From Lingula anatina (Eukaryota; Brachiopoda; Lingulata; Lingulida; Lingulidae), in contig NW_019775746.1 in NCBI RefSeq assembly GCF_001039355.2, forward strand, positions 1,029,947-1,093,946: a DNA stretch of 64,000 nucleotides, read 5' to 3'. The notes below the pieces were generated by a model. That model saw nothing but the letters and a program-made list of their open reading frames with translations. It was not told where the DNA came from and ran no database searches. Positions 41,278 to 53,439 of the stretch are shown in pieces. The position numbers and the translations under genes were made by a program. How positions within the stretch are numbered: position 1 is the stretch's first letter; each line of letters begins with the position of its first letter.

Positions 41278-42528
41278 ATGCACAATTCCACCGTGATGTT
41301 GAATCAAACTTTGGCAGGCGACATCGCTCCATTGAACGGATCAAATGTGTCCGCCCTACCTTGTCAACGCATGAGCTGCGTCGTCTTCATCACTGTAGAA
41401 GCCTTGATATCGCTGGTATCGGTAACGTCTAATTGTTTTGTCATTTTTGCGTTTTGGAAGTTCAAGTGGCTTCGGTCGAACACTAACATTGCCATTGTAA
41501 GCTTAGCACTGGTTGACGTTTTGACTGGTCTGATCAGCATGCCCTACAATATAGTCCTAGGGTATCTCGTCGAAATCCTTCCAGCATTGCATCACTGGGC
41601 CCTCAACAAGTACTTCTGCATTGGGAAAATAGCGTCACTAAGTACATTCCTTTCACTTTCAATGCTCATACAGACTCTGATTTCTTTTGAAAGATACGTC
41701 AAAATATGCTGGCATATCCACTATCCCAGAGTTTTGCCAAAAAAGAGATTTTATTTCGTCACCGCTATGTGCTACTTGTACATGTTCATTTTGAATGCTA
41801 TACCTTTTATGGGTTGGGACAACTGGACTCCAGGCGTGGAATGCAGGGCGGAGACCACAGTGGCAGGTTTCACGCGTTACATTGCGATACCACATATCCC
41901 TATTTGCCTCTTGGTTGCTTTGGGTTTCTACGTTGCGGTATTTAGAAAAGTCAAGAAGCAAAAACAACAAGTGGGACAGTATGGCAACGCTTTTGAGGAC
42001 ACTTTACCCCTAGGGTTGCAAATTGTGACACCGACATCCCAAACATCCAGAAACAACGTGCTATCGGTTTCTGGCCCATCCGCATCGCCCGGCGTGACTC
42101 CTCGGCATGGAGGTCTAAATACGGTGTCAAGTGTCGTCCCAGGACCAAGTAAGGGAGGTGAAAGCGGGATTTACGGCCGCACTGGTGCGGCACCCTTGGC
42201 AGCGACAGCTTCGGGAGGTGATCCTTCTACTTCTCACACCCGCTCTGACAGGTCTAAAAGAGTGGCAATCGGAACATCGACCAACAATGTGGACGCCAAG
42301 GTTGCAAAAATGACTGCTGTTATTCTCGGTTGCTTCTTTGCTCTGTATTGTCCATATCCGATAATATTCTGGTGCGAGAAATACTTTGAGAAAGGTAGTT
42401 TGACTTATGCTATTCTTAGAAATATTGCCGTTGAATTTTTATCGTTAAGTTCAGCAATTAATCCGTTCATATACGGTTTGATGAATTCCAAATTCAGGCG
42501 AGCGTTTTTCAAAATGTTAAAATGTTAA
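41278..42528 (+). CDS. Rhodopsin-class G protein-coupled receptor, intronless
   Basis: A single exon of 416 codons from ATG to TAA. The N-terminus has four N-glycosylation sites (Asn 3, 9, 20, 23). TM1 about 36-60, TM2 70-95 with LALVD (Asp80), TM3 114-140 starting at Cys114 and ending in E138-R139-Y140, TM4 158-180 ending in GW, ECL2 Cys189 (partner of Cys114), TM5 200-224 with Pro, a long Ser/Gly/Pro-rich third loop (about 225-343), TM6 344-365 with CPYP where most receptors have CWxP, and TM7 with NPFIY at 395-399 followed by a short tail (KFRRAFFKMLKC) with a terminal Cys. It couples an extracellular ligand to G proteins at the cell surface. The ligand is not recognisable; the TM4 GW and the NPFIY end recall adenosine- or melatonin-type receptors, but this is weak. 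AATAAA at 42671 is a possible polyadenylation signal. Confidence 0.92.
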   Translation: MHNSTVMLNQTLAGDIAPLNGSNVSALPCQRMSCVVFITVEALISLVSVTSNCFVIFAFWKFKWLRSNTNIAIVSLALVDVLTGLISMPYNIVLGYLVEILPALHHWALNKYFCIGKIASLSTFLSLSMLIQTLISFERYVKICWHIHYPRVLPKKRFYFVTAMCYLYMFILNAIPFMGWDNWTPGVECRAETTVAGFTRYIAIPHIPICLLVALGFYVAVFRKVKKQKQQVGQYGNAFEDTLPLGLQIVTPTSQTSRNNVLSVSGPSASPGVTPRHGGLNTVSSVVPGPSKGGESGIYGRTGAAPLAATASGGDPSTSHTRSDRSKRVAIGTSTNNVDAKVAKMTAVILGCFFALYCPYPIIFWCEKYFEKGSLTYAILRNIAVEFLSLSSAINPFIYGLMNSKFRRAFFKMLKC

Positions 42529-42584
42529 ATGACTCCACCTTCAAGACTTGAAAGTAAAAACGATTTTAGGAATTTATTTTTTCA

Positions 42585-42930
42585 TATTTGTACATGTTTG
42601 TATGATGTTATTTTTAATATCTTTCATTTGTAGTGTTTAAGTGTACTTAAGTTATTGTGTAGGGCTGTGGAATAAAAAAAACACCGGAGTGAATTTTTTT
42701 TTAAATATCACAACTAGCAGTGTAGAGCACGTTATTTCGAGGTTTATATTGACAGATTGATATGTATGTATGATGTTATTAACAATATCTACAGTATGTA
42801 ATATTAAAGTGCTACGTCAGTTATTGTGTCGGGCTGCAAAGTAAAAAAAAACAACATCGCAATGACATCATTTTTGAATAGTGAAGCTAGCAGTAGAGCA
42901 CCTTATTTCGAGGTTCATATTGATATTGAT
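42585..42930. repeat. Two tandem copies of about 175 bp in the GPCR 3' flank
   Basis: GTATGATGTTATT, GTTATTGTGTAGGGCTG, AAAAAACA, CTAGCAGTGTAGAGCACGTT and ATTTCGAGGTTTATATTG recur in the same order at 42765-42930, with about 20% differences. Confidence 0.8.
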
Positions 42931-45360
42931 TCAGCACAGGCATTGCAATGAAATGATGGCTATTATTTCTGGTGAGGAAGAGTTATGCTGACTCAGATGT
43001 CGTGTACACTTAATGAAGCATTATCAAATAAAGTGTCCTTATCGATGAGAAAGAAAGACAGGTCTACAAAAAAATACCCGGTAAATTAAAAGATCACTGT
43101 GGTTTTGTGATAGAACATGAAATACAATATGTTCACAAATTTCAATGTATGGGTGACGTAGGATACTATGTAAACGTCTTGAATCCGGATAAGCTATTTT
43201 CAGCCGAAGAATAACCGCTGGAAATTCTGTAACAGTAACTTTGGCTGTTTATTTATGGTTATTATGATGCTATTCACCTACTGCAATATAAATGCACGCG
43301 TATTATATAATAACACTAGTATACATTGCTATTTGATGTACGTGTTCCTTTTTTTTTTTTTTTTTTTTTTTTTTTNNNNNTGTAAAGAGATGGTATTGTG
43401 CATCAGGTGCTCGCACCGTAAATAAATAACATAATACAAATTAATGTTCTGTCGGTCACGGTAAGAGTGAGTATTTAGTTACAATTGATCCCGTTTTATA
43501 TATACCCAAACTGTTCACATTATACTTTGAGGACACAAAAATATTCTCATTACTTATGCTTTCTGTAACACGTGGGTATTTGTTGTATAGGTGACTTTGT
43601 CAATTTTGTTGTCAATCTCAATGTAAATAGCGCCTAGTTTTTCTGAGGTCAATATGAAACAGCAAAAGAACAGCAATTAGCTGGCAATTAAAGGGGCCAA
43701 CTCATTACAACTCAACTCTGTTCACCCTGATGTGTTTAATCATATGCCTCACAGCGTGATTCGCATTATCTGCCTTTTTTAATTTCCCCAAAGAAAAGTT
43801 TTGTTCGAACTCTCTGTTTGAATTCAGTCACCAAGATTATACCGTAGGTGTGAAATTATCTGTGCGAACGCAACACGATTCATGAATCGGTTAATGAGGT
43901 AGAAAATAAGTGAAAGACAATACACTGTTTATAGTTACCAATTTTTGAAATAGATTCAAAGTATCATAAATGAAAATTATAAAACATAAGCCGAAATATT
44001 TTCACACCGTTAGCTTATGGCCAACCTGGGCGAAGGCTTTTTTTGATCCAACTACCAAGCTAATGAATATTTTTGCTAATTTAGATTCAAAGTAGTAATG
44101 TATTTGAACACAAAATGTTTAGTTCACGTATTAGTAGATGAGTAGAGGATAATGCCCTGGTTATATCTCCTATGTTTTTAGAAGATTTAAGGTCGTATAT
44201 ATTTGTCCACGAAATGTAATTAGCTCCCAGACTTTCTGAGATCCATTTAAAGCAGTGAAAGAACAGCAATCAGCAATCAGATAATTAAAGGGGCCACCTC
44301 ATTAAAACTGAACTTCTTCACCTTACATGCCTCATAGCGTGAATCAAAGGCTTTGCGTTTTTCAACTTTTGCAAATAAAGTTGTCTGTCGAATTCTGCGT
44401 TTAGAATGAGTTACCGACCACCATCGTAATCTTATAATCATAATAAAGCATAGATTTAAATCATGAGTTTGAAGCCAACTATTGGTATTTTATATAGGCC
44501 TACTGGAAATATTAGGCAGTATATTTCTATATATGCGTCTGTGCACTATCCACCAGGACTAGGGTTATTTCTCAGTTATTTCTCTGGCTTGTTCTTTGTA
44601 CTTCCATTTACTGAACTAACAGCAAAAATAATTTGGACAGATCTAGAATTGACGTCAGCATGCATTCAGCTGACTTCTGGTACAATGTAATTACGTTCGT
44701 GTACGTTCAGAAATAATGCCCTCATGTTGCATGGCATAGGTGTAAATCTCAGTGCGTGGGTTAATGAGTCGAGTTAACACAGCGTGGTTTAAAAGGAAGA
44801 TGGTCCTCAACTCTGTGCGAGCATGATGAAAATATTAATGTAATTGCGGATACGGGGGCAAGGAAGGCAGATTCTATCTTCTTTTAAGGTTATGTAGACC
44901 CAGGTCATTTATCCTACATTTTCTGTGAAAATCAGATTTTAAGAGCTTGTTTCTCAAATGGTGTGCGTCCTTTTTTCTAGAGAGAGTCCATAATCCAAAA
45001 AGGAAGTCAAACGGGGATCATGATACAGTTGGGGTTGAGGACACACTCCGTCATAAACCAGAAAGAAAGCGCACTGTCACTGACTGTGAAGTATATCATT
45101 TATGTTTCTTCGGATATTTCTCAAGTTCTTTCTTAACTCGGGTGAGGTTGCGTTACATTGCTTTTGTTTGTATAAATGGTAGGGTGGTACGTCATGTCCC
45201 TCCACTGAACTTTAAATATGGCTGGTAGACAAAGCAAATGGTAAATCAGTGAACTTGCTCAATACATGTTTGTCGTCTTTAAAATAAAAGAAACTGTAGA
45301 TCCTACTTTAAAATGCGTCTCTGTATAGAGACTGAACAGAAAAAGAAATTGCTCTGAGAG
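42931..45360. other. Intergenic; T-tract with gap and an old tandem duplication
   Basis: A T-tract runs into a 5-N gap (43350-43380). The stretches 43600-43850 and 44190-44425 are a diverged direct repeat (AATTAAAGGGGCCA.CTCATTA, GCCTCA.AGCGTGA, TGAGTTACCGACCACCAT versus TTCAGTCACCAAGATTAT). No gene was recognised. The frame at 44970-45100 is short and unsupported. Confidence 0.5.
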
Positions 45361-45927
45361 TTAGGACCATGCCATTGCTTGTAAGCTATCAGATAGTTTG
45401 ACAATGTCAGACCTTGAACAAGCCTCAAATAAAAATAGATGGGAAACCCCTCCATAACATTTTGTGTAAGGCTGGTGACGAACATACAACAGAGGTGAAA
45501 ACAACTTCCTTTGGTGGAGATAAATATGACTTCGGAAACCTTCCAAAGGTTTTAAACCTCCAAACCTTATAGTAACACGCTGTTCGAGCAATATCATTTC
45601 ATTGCCCTTAGGAGAAAAATACTCTACACGGATTAAGTCACCTGCAGTGTAAGGACGAATGAAATTGTATCTTGTATAGGTAAGTCTATAGAATAAGATT
45701 AAATAAGCATAAACGTGCTGCGCTGCTGTCATCAACTGAAAATCATCAGACCTCACGTGCCAATTTTTCTTTCCACAGTTTTCATTCTTTGGCACTAATA
45801 AATAATAGATTACAAGGAGCGCGTAGGGGAGAGAAGTCTCTTGCAACGTTTTAAATTTCCTGTCGCATGCGATAACTATTTGGTCATCATTATTGCAAAA
45901 AAAAAAGGGAGTCATTAATTTCGACAT
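45361..45927 (-). CDS. Unrecognised ORF, 188 codons
   Basis: An open frame on the minus strand from ATG (MSKLMTPFFFCNNDDQ) to a stop at 45361, long for this AT-rich DNA where chance frames rarely exceed 100 codons. The centre reads CGKKNWHVRSDDFQL, then MTAAQHVYAYLILFYRLTYT, then DLIRVEYFSP and EQRVTIRFGGLKPLEGF. There is no signal peptide, clear membrane span or known domain. DFQ and YTAG positions look like possible splice borders, so the frame may hide two exons. It starts 55 bp from a MITE at 45983. It could be a real exon, a transposon-derived fragment or chance. Confidence 0.3.
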   Translation of the reverse strand: MSKLMTPFFFCNNDDQIVIACDRKFKTLQETSLPYALLVIYYLLVPKNENCGKKNWHVRSDDFQLMTAAQHVYAYLILFYRLTYTRYNFIRPYTAGDLIRVEYFSPKGNEMILLEQRVTIRFGGLKPLEGFRSHIYLHQRKLFSPLLYVRHQPYTKCYGGVSHLFLFEACSRSDIVKLSDSLQAMAWS

Positions 45928-45982
45928 CAGTTCCCGGAGATACCAAAAGGGAATCAAAAAGTCAGTATTTTGATAAGCGCTT

Positions 45983-46156
45983 CAGGCCTGTAGCCAGCAA
46001 TTTCAAAAAGGGCATTTTTTTCTGAAAAAGTGGACCTTTTTCCATAGAAACTTCATGTACCTGATCAAATTTCACCCAGAGTGGACCTTTTTCCAGCAAA
46101 AGGGGCGGTTCTTTCGAACCCCTCGCCCCCCCTCCCCCTCCCTGGCTACGGGCCTG
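45983..46156. mobile_element. MITE, CAGGCCCGTAGCCAG family (copy 2), 5-bp target duplication
   Basis: Ends CAGGCCTGTAGCCAG and CTGGCTACGGGCCTG; exact flanking direct repeat CGCTT (45978-45982, 46157-46161). The interior shares AAGTGGACCTTTTTCCA and GGTTCTTTCGAACCCCT with the other copies. Confidence 0.88.
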
Positions 46157-46825
46157 CGCTTTATTCTTCAACCTCAATTCTTTTGGAGTGTTTCTGATAT
46201 AATATCATATTAGGCAAGGGTAAGTTTTAGAATAGATTCTTGTCTTAGTCAGAATTTTATGTTTAACACACAGGTGAGAGCTATTACACAACACTTTTTC
46301 TAATTATATTCAAGTCAGCACACATGGTGAATAGCTCACTTTGAAATGCAACAATTGCGGTCCATAGTTCTAACATGAGATAATGGATTTAACTTCCCGC
46401 CCTCAAAAAAGTAAATAAATAAATAAGAAAATACATACTATATAATAAACACTATAGAACCTTAAATTGTTGATGATCAAACTTTGATGACTTTTCTGTC
46501 TTCCAATTTGAAATCGGTCATCATATTGACCTACATCTGTACCTGTATCTGTCAGTATACGTCTAAAGAACCACTGCTGGTATATAATGACTACCAGATC
46601 CGTATTTAGCATTAAACGTATTTTGAAGTCAGAATACACCTGTTTTAATTAAAACATTTAAGATTAAACCTACCCTAATTATAGTTACAAGTTTTGTCTG
46701 TCGGTTAAAATATTGTGGATCAAGCTGCCTTATCAATACGCATAGCTTACATTTGGCACCCGAAAGGTTCTTCCAGACGTTTTCAGAAAAAAATATCATT
46801 TACCCTTTCTTAATTATATACTATT

Positions 46826-46992
46826 CAGGCCCGTAGCCAGCAATTTCAAATGGGGGGTTCGTTTTCTGAAAAAGTGGACCTTTTACCATAAAACCTTCAT
46901 GTACCTAGATCAAATTTTATCCAAAGTGGACCTTTTCCCAGCAAAAAGGGCGGTTCTTTCGAACCCCCTGAACCCCCCTGGCTACGGGCCTG
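46826..46992. mobile_element. MITE, CAGGCCCGTAGCCAG family (copy 3), 5-bp target duplication
   Basis: Ends CAGGCCCGTAGCCAG and CTGGCTACGGGCCTG (perfect 15-bp inverted repeat); exact direct repeat CTATT (46821-46825, 46993-46997). It lies only 670 bp from copy 2. Confidence 0.9.
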
Positions 46993-47157
46993 CTATTCGC
47001 TGTCTATATATTTTCTATGGCCGATAAACAAGATAGAATAATCAAGATTTATTTATAAAAAAGAAAATAATAACATCATCATGGAATTTCCAGGCACTGT
47101 CTGATCATGATTACGAAATTGACATTCCCAACCATAATCCCGCGTCTTTAAGAAGCA

Positions 47158-49709
47158 TTAAATCCTTTCTGATGTCACGCAAAGTATTCCGTGAAGAGCA
47201 ATCATGGTTTATTTTGCAATCTAGAAAAACGCTAGTTAGATAATATTTTTAGGAGAAATGGGGTGTAAGGCTCTATTCCCATAGATTTTAGATCGATCTA
47301 TCCCCGCGGGGAGTCTCACTAGATTACTTTCAGATAATCCGACTTAAACGCCGTCCCGCCTACTACAAGCTGTAAGAGGGTAATTAACTTTCGTGTCCGC
47401 CCGGCTGACAGCTATTTAGCGTGAACCCCCAGGGAGTTAGGTCGATCTAAAGTAGGTCGATCTAATCTATGGAAATGGGGTGTTACACACACAAGTAATG
47501 CATGTTGCCGTTTTTTTTTTTTCATTCAAATCAAGAGAAAAAAACCACAAAATTTGGGTTTGTTGATTTTCTAAATTGCCTTCGTTTATTGGGGCTTCAA
47601 TTGGACATTCTGGTAAGGCCATAGCCCTGTCAGTGAATTCAATTGTTATTTGCCGTCATTGAACAATTACAGAACTATGCACCATGTAGGGAATCCAATC
47701 AAAATAACATAACATTGTATTCCCAGTTTCCAAGCAATTACTGATCAAATGAAAAACCATTTAATGCCTCTCTCACGTTACAAACTCAATCAATAACCTA
47801 AGGCAACAATCCGTTCTGGTTTGTTTTCAGTATCAACTTATTTAAGTGACAACTCCAAAGAATATCAAGGGCAATGCTCTATCGCGGTATCAATTTCAAT
47901 TTTTAATCTTGTTAGTGTCAAGTACAGCATTTCTTATAGGCAGAAGGCAAATAGGATTGCCTTGTAATGAGAAGCAATGCGTTGGGTTTATTGGCTTCAA
48001 GAAGGTTTTTAATCTGTCTTCTTCGATACGTATGCGCATTAGACTCAAAACAATATGTATTGTGATAGAACATATCCCTTGGACAATTTCATTTCCTGGT
48101 TTTAACATTTCAAATGGAGTGTATCAATCCCATTATTGTTGAGTATTGACAACTGGGAAGATATCCTGCCAACGTAATTGAGACGTAAAATGACTGTCGG
48201 CTCCGTATTTAGTATCATACATACTCTGAACTCGTAAAACCCGTTTTAATAAGATCTTGTAAGATTAACGCTAACCTATCCATAGTTGCATGTTTTGTTC
48301 GTCAGTTCAATAATTGCGGATAGTTTTTCTATCCTCGATATACAAGATAGAATGTTCATTATTTATTTCTTAAAAGGAGGAAATGACAACTTCGGGGAAT
48401 TGCCAGCTAGTGTCTGATTATTGTTATGAAATTGACATTTTTGAACTCAGAAAACACCTGTTCTAATAAGAACATTTGACATTTACGCTACCCAATTTAT
48501 AGTAACATGTTTTGAACGAGCAAGCCCTGCTCCTGTACATATTACTTAAAGATACAGTGCTATGTTAGACGTATTTTCGGGATACTACTGCTTTTATAGT
48601 TTTTTCCTGAATAAATTTTACCATAATCATTGCAGCATACACATAGACTGAGTAAACATGTTAGTGCGTCTTTTAGTACAATCCAGCGAGAAGCTTGAAT
48701 GTTAAAGTATTTTGTCTTCTCTAACGTTGTGCTGTGTCTAATCTGAAGCAATTCATTCTCAGATTACTGTGCAACTAATGCAATGCAGATTTTCACTGGT
48801 GAACATGCCAGTTTACGATGTGCACCAAATTAACCATCCATCACTCTGTGGTCGATTAGTGTACCGTATTTTTGTAAAAAAAATAAAAAAAGGAATAGAA
48901 AAGGAGGCTGATTCTTTTTTTTTTCTTCTGGGAAAAGTGAGAATTTGATGAATTTCCAGCATTTTCCTCTTTTTCACCCCCTGCTTCTATTTCATTTCGA
49001 CTTACCTGATACTAGCTGCTCAACACTATCTCCTTTTATTACCTTTGTTTCCTTTGATGCTCAGTACAGAAAAACTATAGTCTGATTTTTATCTTTACTT
49101 CACCCTACATGTACATTACGAACACAAAATTGAACTATATAAATTATGATATTCATTTTATATAATGACATATGGCCGGTCCTAGAATAAATATATCAGT
49201 AAATATATGAGACTCCGCATAAGTTCACTGAGGGATCAAAGATGAATTCTTCTAAGGAAGGGATACTTTTTAGGAGAAGATAGATATTTGAACTTAATGG
49301 AGGGCTGTGTGATCCGCTGAGCCCGCCCCCCACCACCACCCCCCACTCCCACCACCACCAATTTCGTGCCTCAAGTTACCCCTTGTGTCAACACTGTGTT
49401 CACTTTCTACTTTAACTTTTTAAGCAACTTCTCAGTCCTGCCAGGCAGACTCCAATCGCGAAGAGAAGTCCAATGCATCCCGATACGATCATTCCTATGG
49501 CTGCCTTGGTGCCAGGTATACCCGAACAATACTGGAAGAAGACAATACAGAGGCAATTAAATTGTGACCATATATATATATACATGAAAACCAGTCAAAA
49601 TGGCTGCCAGGGTAGACGAATATGACCAAAGTTTATTCGGACTGTAGGCACATATTTGCAAATCTTTGATTTCCATCTCTGAAACCCAAATAATACAGGC
49701 GCTGCATGG
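47158..49709. repeat. Direct duplication, copy 1 (partner 52592-55930)
   Basis: Very high identity with 52592-55930, beginning TTAAATCCTTTCTGATGTC. Differences are a 750-bp addition in the partner (52682-53440), small indels and few substitutions. It carries a foldback element and the last exon of the two-span gene. A 98-codon frame at 47846-48142 occurs in both copies but has no supporting features. Confidence 0.9.
47271..47482. mobile_element. Foldback element, family F
   Basis: CTATTCCCATAGATTTTAG with GATCGATCTATCCCCGCGGG arm, mirrored by CCCCCAGGGAGTTAGGTCGA and AATCTATGGAAAT. The same insertion is present in the duplicate at 53440. Confidence 0.85.
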
Positions 49710-50110
49710 CTAGCCAAATAATATTACCCATCTGAGGATATTGCAGAACCCTTACATGCATGCCATATATCACTGAAAACAATAGTCCTGTCGTATTGCA
49801 CTTTGTCGATTAAAAAAGGAAAAGAAGAATTTACTCCACTTACCGTTCTGTTTACTCTTTCTATGTCATCAACACATAAAATACCAAATGTGAGGTCTAG
49901 GGTGAATCCAGAAATAAAGATTATGACGAACAAGAGTCCAAAACAGAAACCAGCGCAACCCTTCATGCAACTTCTTAGGCATTCGCGATCAAAGGAACTA
50001 GTGCAGTTGAGGCAACTGTTGCAAGCTCTCCTTCGAACATTGCGGCAGCTTTCTTCACACCCTCTATACCAACCGCAGTCAAAGTACCACTCCATGACAA
50101 GAAAATTATC
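49412..50110 (-). CDS. Small Cys-rich protein with two membrane spans, 3' exons
   Basis: On the minus strand the exons are 50110-49844 (89 codons) and 49531-49412 (39 codons plus TAA). Acceptor TTGCAG precedes the first, donor GTAAGT follows it, acceptor TTCCAG precedes the last; all phase 0. A start at MEWYFDCGWYRGCEE (50095) gives 123 aa; the five codons before it may be 5' UTR or come from an upstream exon. The N-terminal part is dense in Cys (about 12 in 50 residues: CGWYRGCEESC, RACNSCLNC, CLRSCMKGCAGFC). Span 1 follows (FGLLFVIIFISGFTLDLTFG), then a loop with an N-glycosylation site (NRT), then span 2 (IGMIVSGCIGLLFAIGVCLA) and a short LRSCLKS tail. It is probably an integral membrane protein; no family is recognised and the role is unknown. 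Its last exon is copied at 55636-55755. Confidence 0.65.
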
Positions 50111-52590
50111 CTGCAAATAACATTGTATAAAATAACATATGAACAATCGTCAACATTTTTGCGGAACGTACAGCATCTGCCAGTGTACTGTAAATATGCC
50201 AAAGTTGCATTGTCCTCCCCCTGCAGGACTTTGACTGAGCAGTGAAGTTTCACCCAATGTTTTTTTCTAATGATTCACTCACGCGATGTGTCACGTATAC
50301 AGTGTACACAAATAATGGAACCGGTATAGTAAAAATTAAGTTTATATTGTTAAGAATATGGCACAGTTTCAACAACTAGAATGTATTTTTGCTTCTGTTC
50401 CCTATTAAGTGCAAGTTTTTTTAACCACCAGACAAATCAGCCAGAAAGTGGCAAGGTTGGGTTCTCACAGAATACACTTATATTACTCACAGTGAATCAT
50501 CTTTATGACTTTATTAAATGTGTGAAATAGTAAAGCTTTGCGTTGCGTTTTTACCGAGATACAGCCCAATGCATATTTAACCCTCACACGGAGAGTTCGC
50601 TTAACTTTTCAGCTGTGTGAGTGATGCATTTTCCCTCAAATTTGCTCTACAAAATCCACATGATTTGTTCGGTACATTACTTCGACCTTTACTATATTTG
50701 AAAGATTGATAAATAATCCTTTTAACAACAGAAAATTTTATCATAATTTCGTTGCTATGGTTACAAACTATCGAGGTCATTTGGGGTCAATTGATGCTTG
50801 TTTCAGATACCCACCCTACATATAGCCTAATATCTCCACTGGTAGAGCACCTTATATATTATCATTGGTATTTCCTGAGAATATAGGCATGTGGCCTAAT
50901 ATGAATTAAAAAATCGGCGTGGACTTTTTCCCGAAAAGCATGCACCAGCGACGCAAATCTTCCTATTTTCAGGCTATTTCATCGTAAAACATACCAGTCA
51001 AATGTCGCTTCCCGGAGTTTCGATTTTCATTAAAGACTGTTTAAATCAGTTCCAACGTGAATCAGTGCCTAAATTACTAAAATAAGCTCCGGTATCTTCT
51101 ATGAATTTATTCCCGGATGAAATTATATACCAAGTTGAAATGCTGGTTAACCTTGCATTCGAAACTAAGTTCGTGGAACCGGTAATGGCCGGTTCAAGTA
51201 GGAGGAAGGCGCACGCTGCAGATTTCCCGAATTTCAAGAAGCAAACAGCACATGCACTGTGCGTTGTTGTTCAGTAGACACTTATAAAGGCAAAAGTGGT
51301 GTGACATTCAGGAGATACGACAAAGATGTATGGGCCACCTCTGCATGCTTGCATTACGTCTAGAAGAGGAGGATACTAATGCCGAAAATGGACCTTAGCC
51401 TGCGTCATGCATATCATGTATGTTGTAGATCAGTTTCGTCATCTGAAGCAATGCGGAGTGCACTCGACTCTGTCATCTGGCCCAGCGTATCGTTACATGC
51501 TGTGGTCTTTTGGGTAGCCACAAGAACATATCAACAGTTATTTCCTTGGACCTAACGGGAACTTTCACGCACAGTTGATCCAGTTTTTATCATAACAGTG
51601 GGAAAGTTTTCTGTCCAGAGGTCTCAGGTAATACAAATGTTTACATATATTAAACTAACATAAAACTTATAATTAAACCTTTGATTATTAATGTGCTCAC
51701 CGAATTAATATTAGAGGATTGAAAAGAATATTATGATGTTCTTCTTAATTGTTAAAATGTACTAGTTTATGTGTAGTAGTAAGATAAGGCATATAACTTC
51801 CTAGTTCCCAAGTTGCATATCATAACAGTTTTAATGCATGCTGAATTGTTAATTAAAATATATATAAATAAAGCTTTATTTTTAAACGGTGTTCATGGTA
51901 AGTTTTGTCAGTTGAAGATTAAACCCATTTAATAAAATGGAGAATAAAATTTCCTTATTATTTCAGCTAGAATATGTTTGAAGACTGGTCAGAGAAATCC
52001 AGGAAATATGACAAAGAAAATAGAGTGGTTAATCCAGGTGCTGAAAAAAGGAAGTGTGAGGAGAATTGGCTCACTGCCAAAAGGAGTATATTGTTTTCAC
52101 ATTTATCTACTTGAAAAAGTATACTTTCTACAGTTGGAGCCAAGAGGACACCGATGACCTGATAGATAAAGCATTTGTCAGTCATGGAGTAACAAGAAGA
52201 GTCCCTAGAAAGTGAAGCAATTTATTGGATCTTCATCAGAATTTGAGAGCTGATACATTTTGATTAACTTTTCAATAAGGGAGATTTTTGTCTTGTTTCA
52301 TTTCATTGAAGGTATTCATGAATGCAACCTTTGATTGAACATATGTTACTAAAACGCTGATAATGGATATCAATATTTTAATCTTTCAAGCAAAGATCAG
52401 TAGGCCTAAGACATATTTTGTAGCAATGCATTGCCCTGGTCTTGAGTACTGGTAGTGCAAAACAATCCAGGGTGCATGATGGCATGATATAAGTTCTTTT
52501 CACATCAGTTTTCATTTTTCTCTTAAAGTGCAAAAAATTAAGTGGATTATTTGAAGTTCTGTTGGTTTGATGTGTATGGGCGGCCAAAAG
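50111..52590. other. Intergenic, no gene seen
   Basis: No coding frame or shared repeat, except that 50379-50409 (GAATGTATTTTTGCTTCTGT) is the right side of the deletion carried by the duplicate at 55931. It ends at a single N (52591). An upstream exon for the two-span gene was not found. Confidence 0.5.
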
Positions 52591-53212
52591 NTTTAAATCC
52601 TTTCTGATGTCACGCAAAGTATTCCGTGAAGAGCAATCATGGTTTATTTTGCAATCTAGAAAAACGATAGTTAGATAATATGTAATCGCTGCCCTGTCCT
52701 TGCATGATTTTCACAAACGACACATGACGGTTCAAAGGTACATGTACCTTTTATTTTATTTTCCATATGTACCTTTTATTTTATTTTCTTCTTATTATTA
52801 CATGTAGTTGTTGTGTGGATATATATATACGTATTGCCAGCGCGTGTGTAAGTTAACCTTTGCACATGTACATAGTAGTACGTACATTTAAGGTGAAATG
52901 CCTCATATTACACAGTATACGTGTACACCTTACCAAAGTAAATTGTATCTTAAAATGCTATTTTATGTTTGAACGTCTAAAAATAACGTGCTATTCAGGA
53001 TAGCGTCATATTCCAATGCTGTAAAAATTCAGATTCAGTTATAACAGGTATACGAAGAGGTGCATATAAGGGGTGTACATAACTGAATAAACTTGATCAC
53101 ACTATTAAAAGGGCTGTTGATGTGATATTTATTGAAATTACTATTTATGCTTTCTTTATAAATGACATTTTAAAGAGGAGGAAACGACAAAACAATCCTT
53201 ATTTTCACTAAT

Positions 53213-53432
53213 GGTGCTTTCCCAGAGATTTAGATCGATCTAAGGATTAAGTTTTAGATCGACCTAACTCCCTGGGGGTTCACGCTAAATTGCAGTCAGC
53301 CGAGCGGACACCATAGTTAATTACCACCTTACAGCTTTTAGTAGGCGGGACAGACGCTTAAGCCGGCCAAGCTGACAGTAATCTAGTGAGACTCCCCACA
53401 GGGATATATCGATCTAAAAATCTATGGAAATG
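53213..53432. mobile_element. Foldback element, family F, opposite orientation to its neighbour
   Basis: TAGATCGACCTAACTCCCTG with GGGGTTCACGCTAAATTGC on the left, mirrored by TCTAGTGAGACTCCCCACAG and AAAATCTATGGAAAT. It lies about 10 bp from the next copy, giving a head-to-head pair. Confidence 0.8.
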
Positions 53433-53439
53433 GGGTGTA

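Noticed and set aside
44947-45228. 93-codon plus-strand frame after a TTTCTAG
   Set aside because: Possible acceptor only; no partner exon or domain.
47846-48142. 98-codon frame also present at 54040-54345
   Set aside because: Conservation reflects recent duplication (or two haplotypes), not selection; no domain or splice support.
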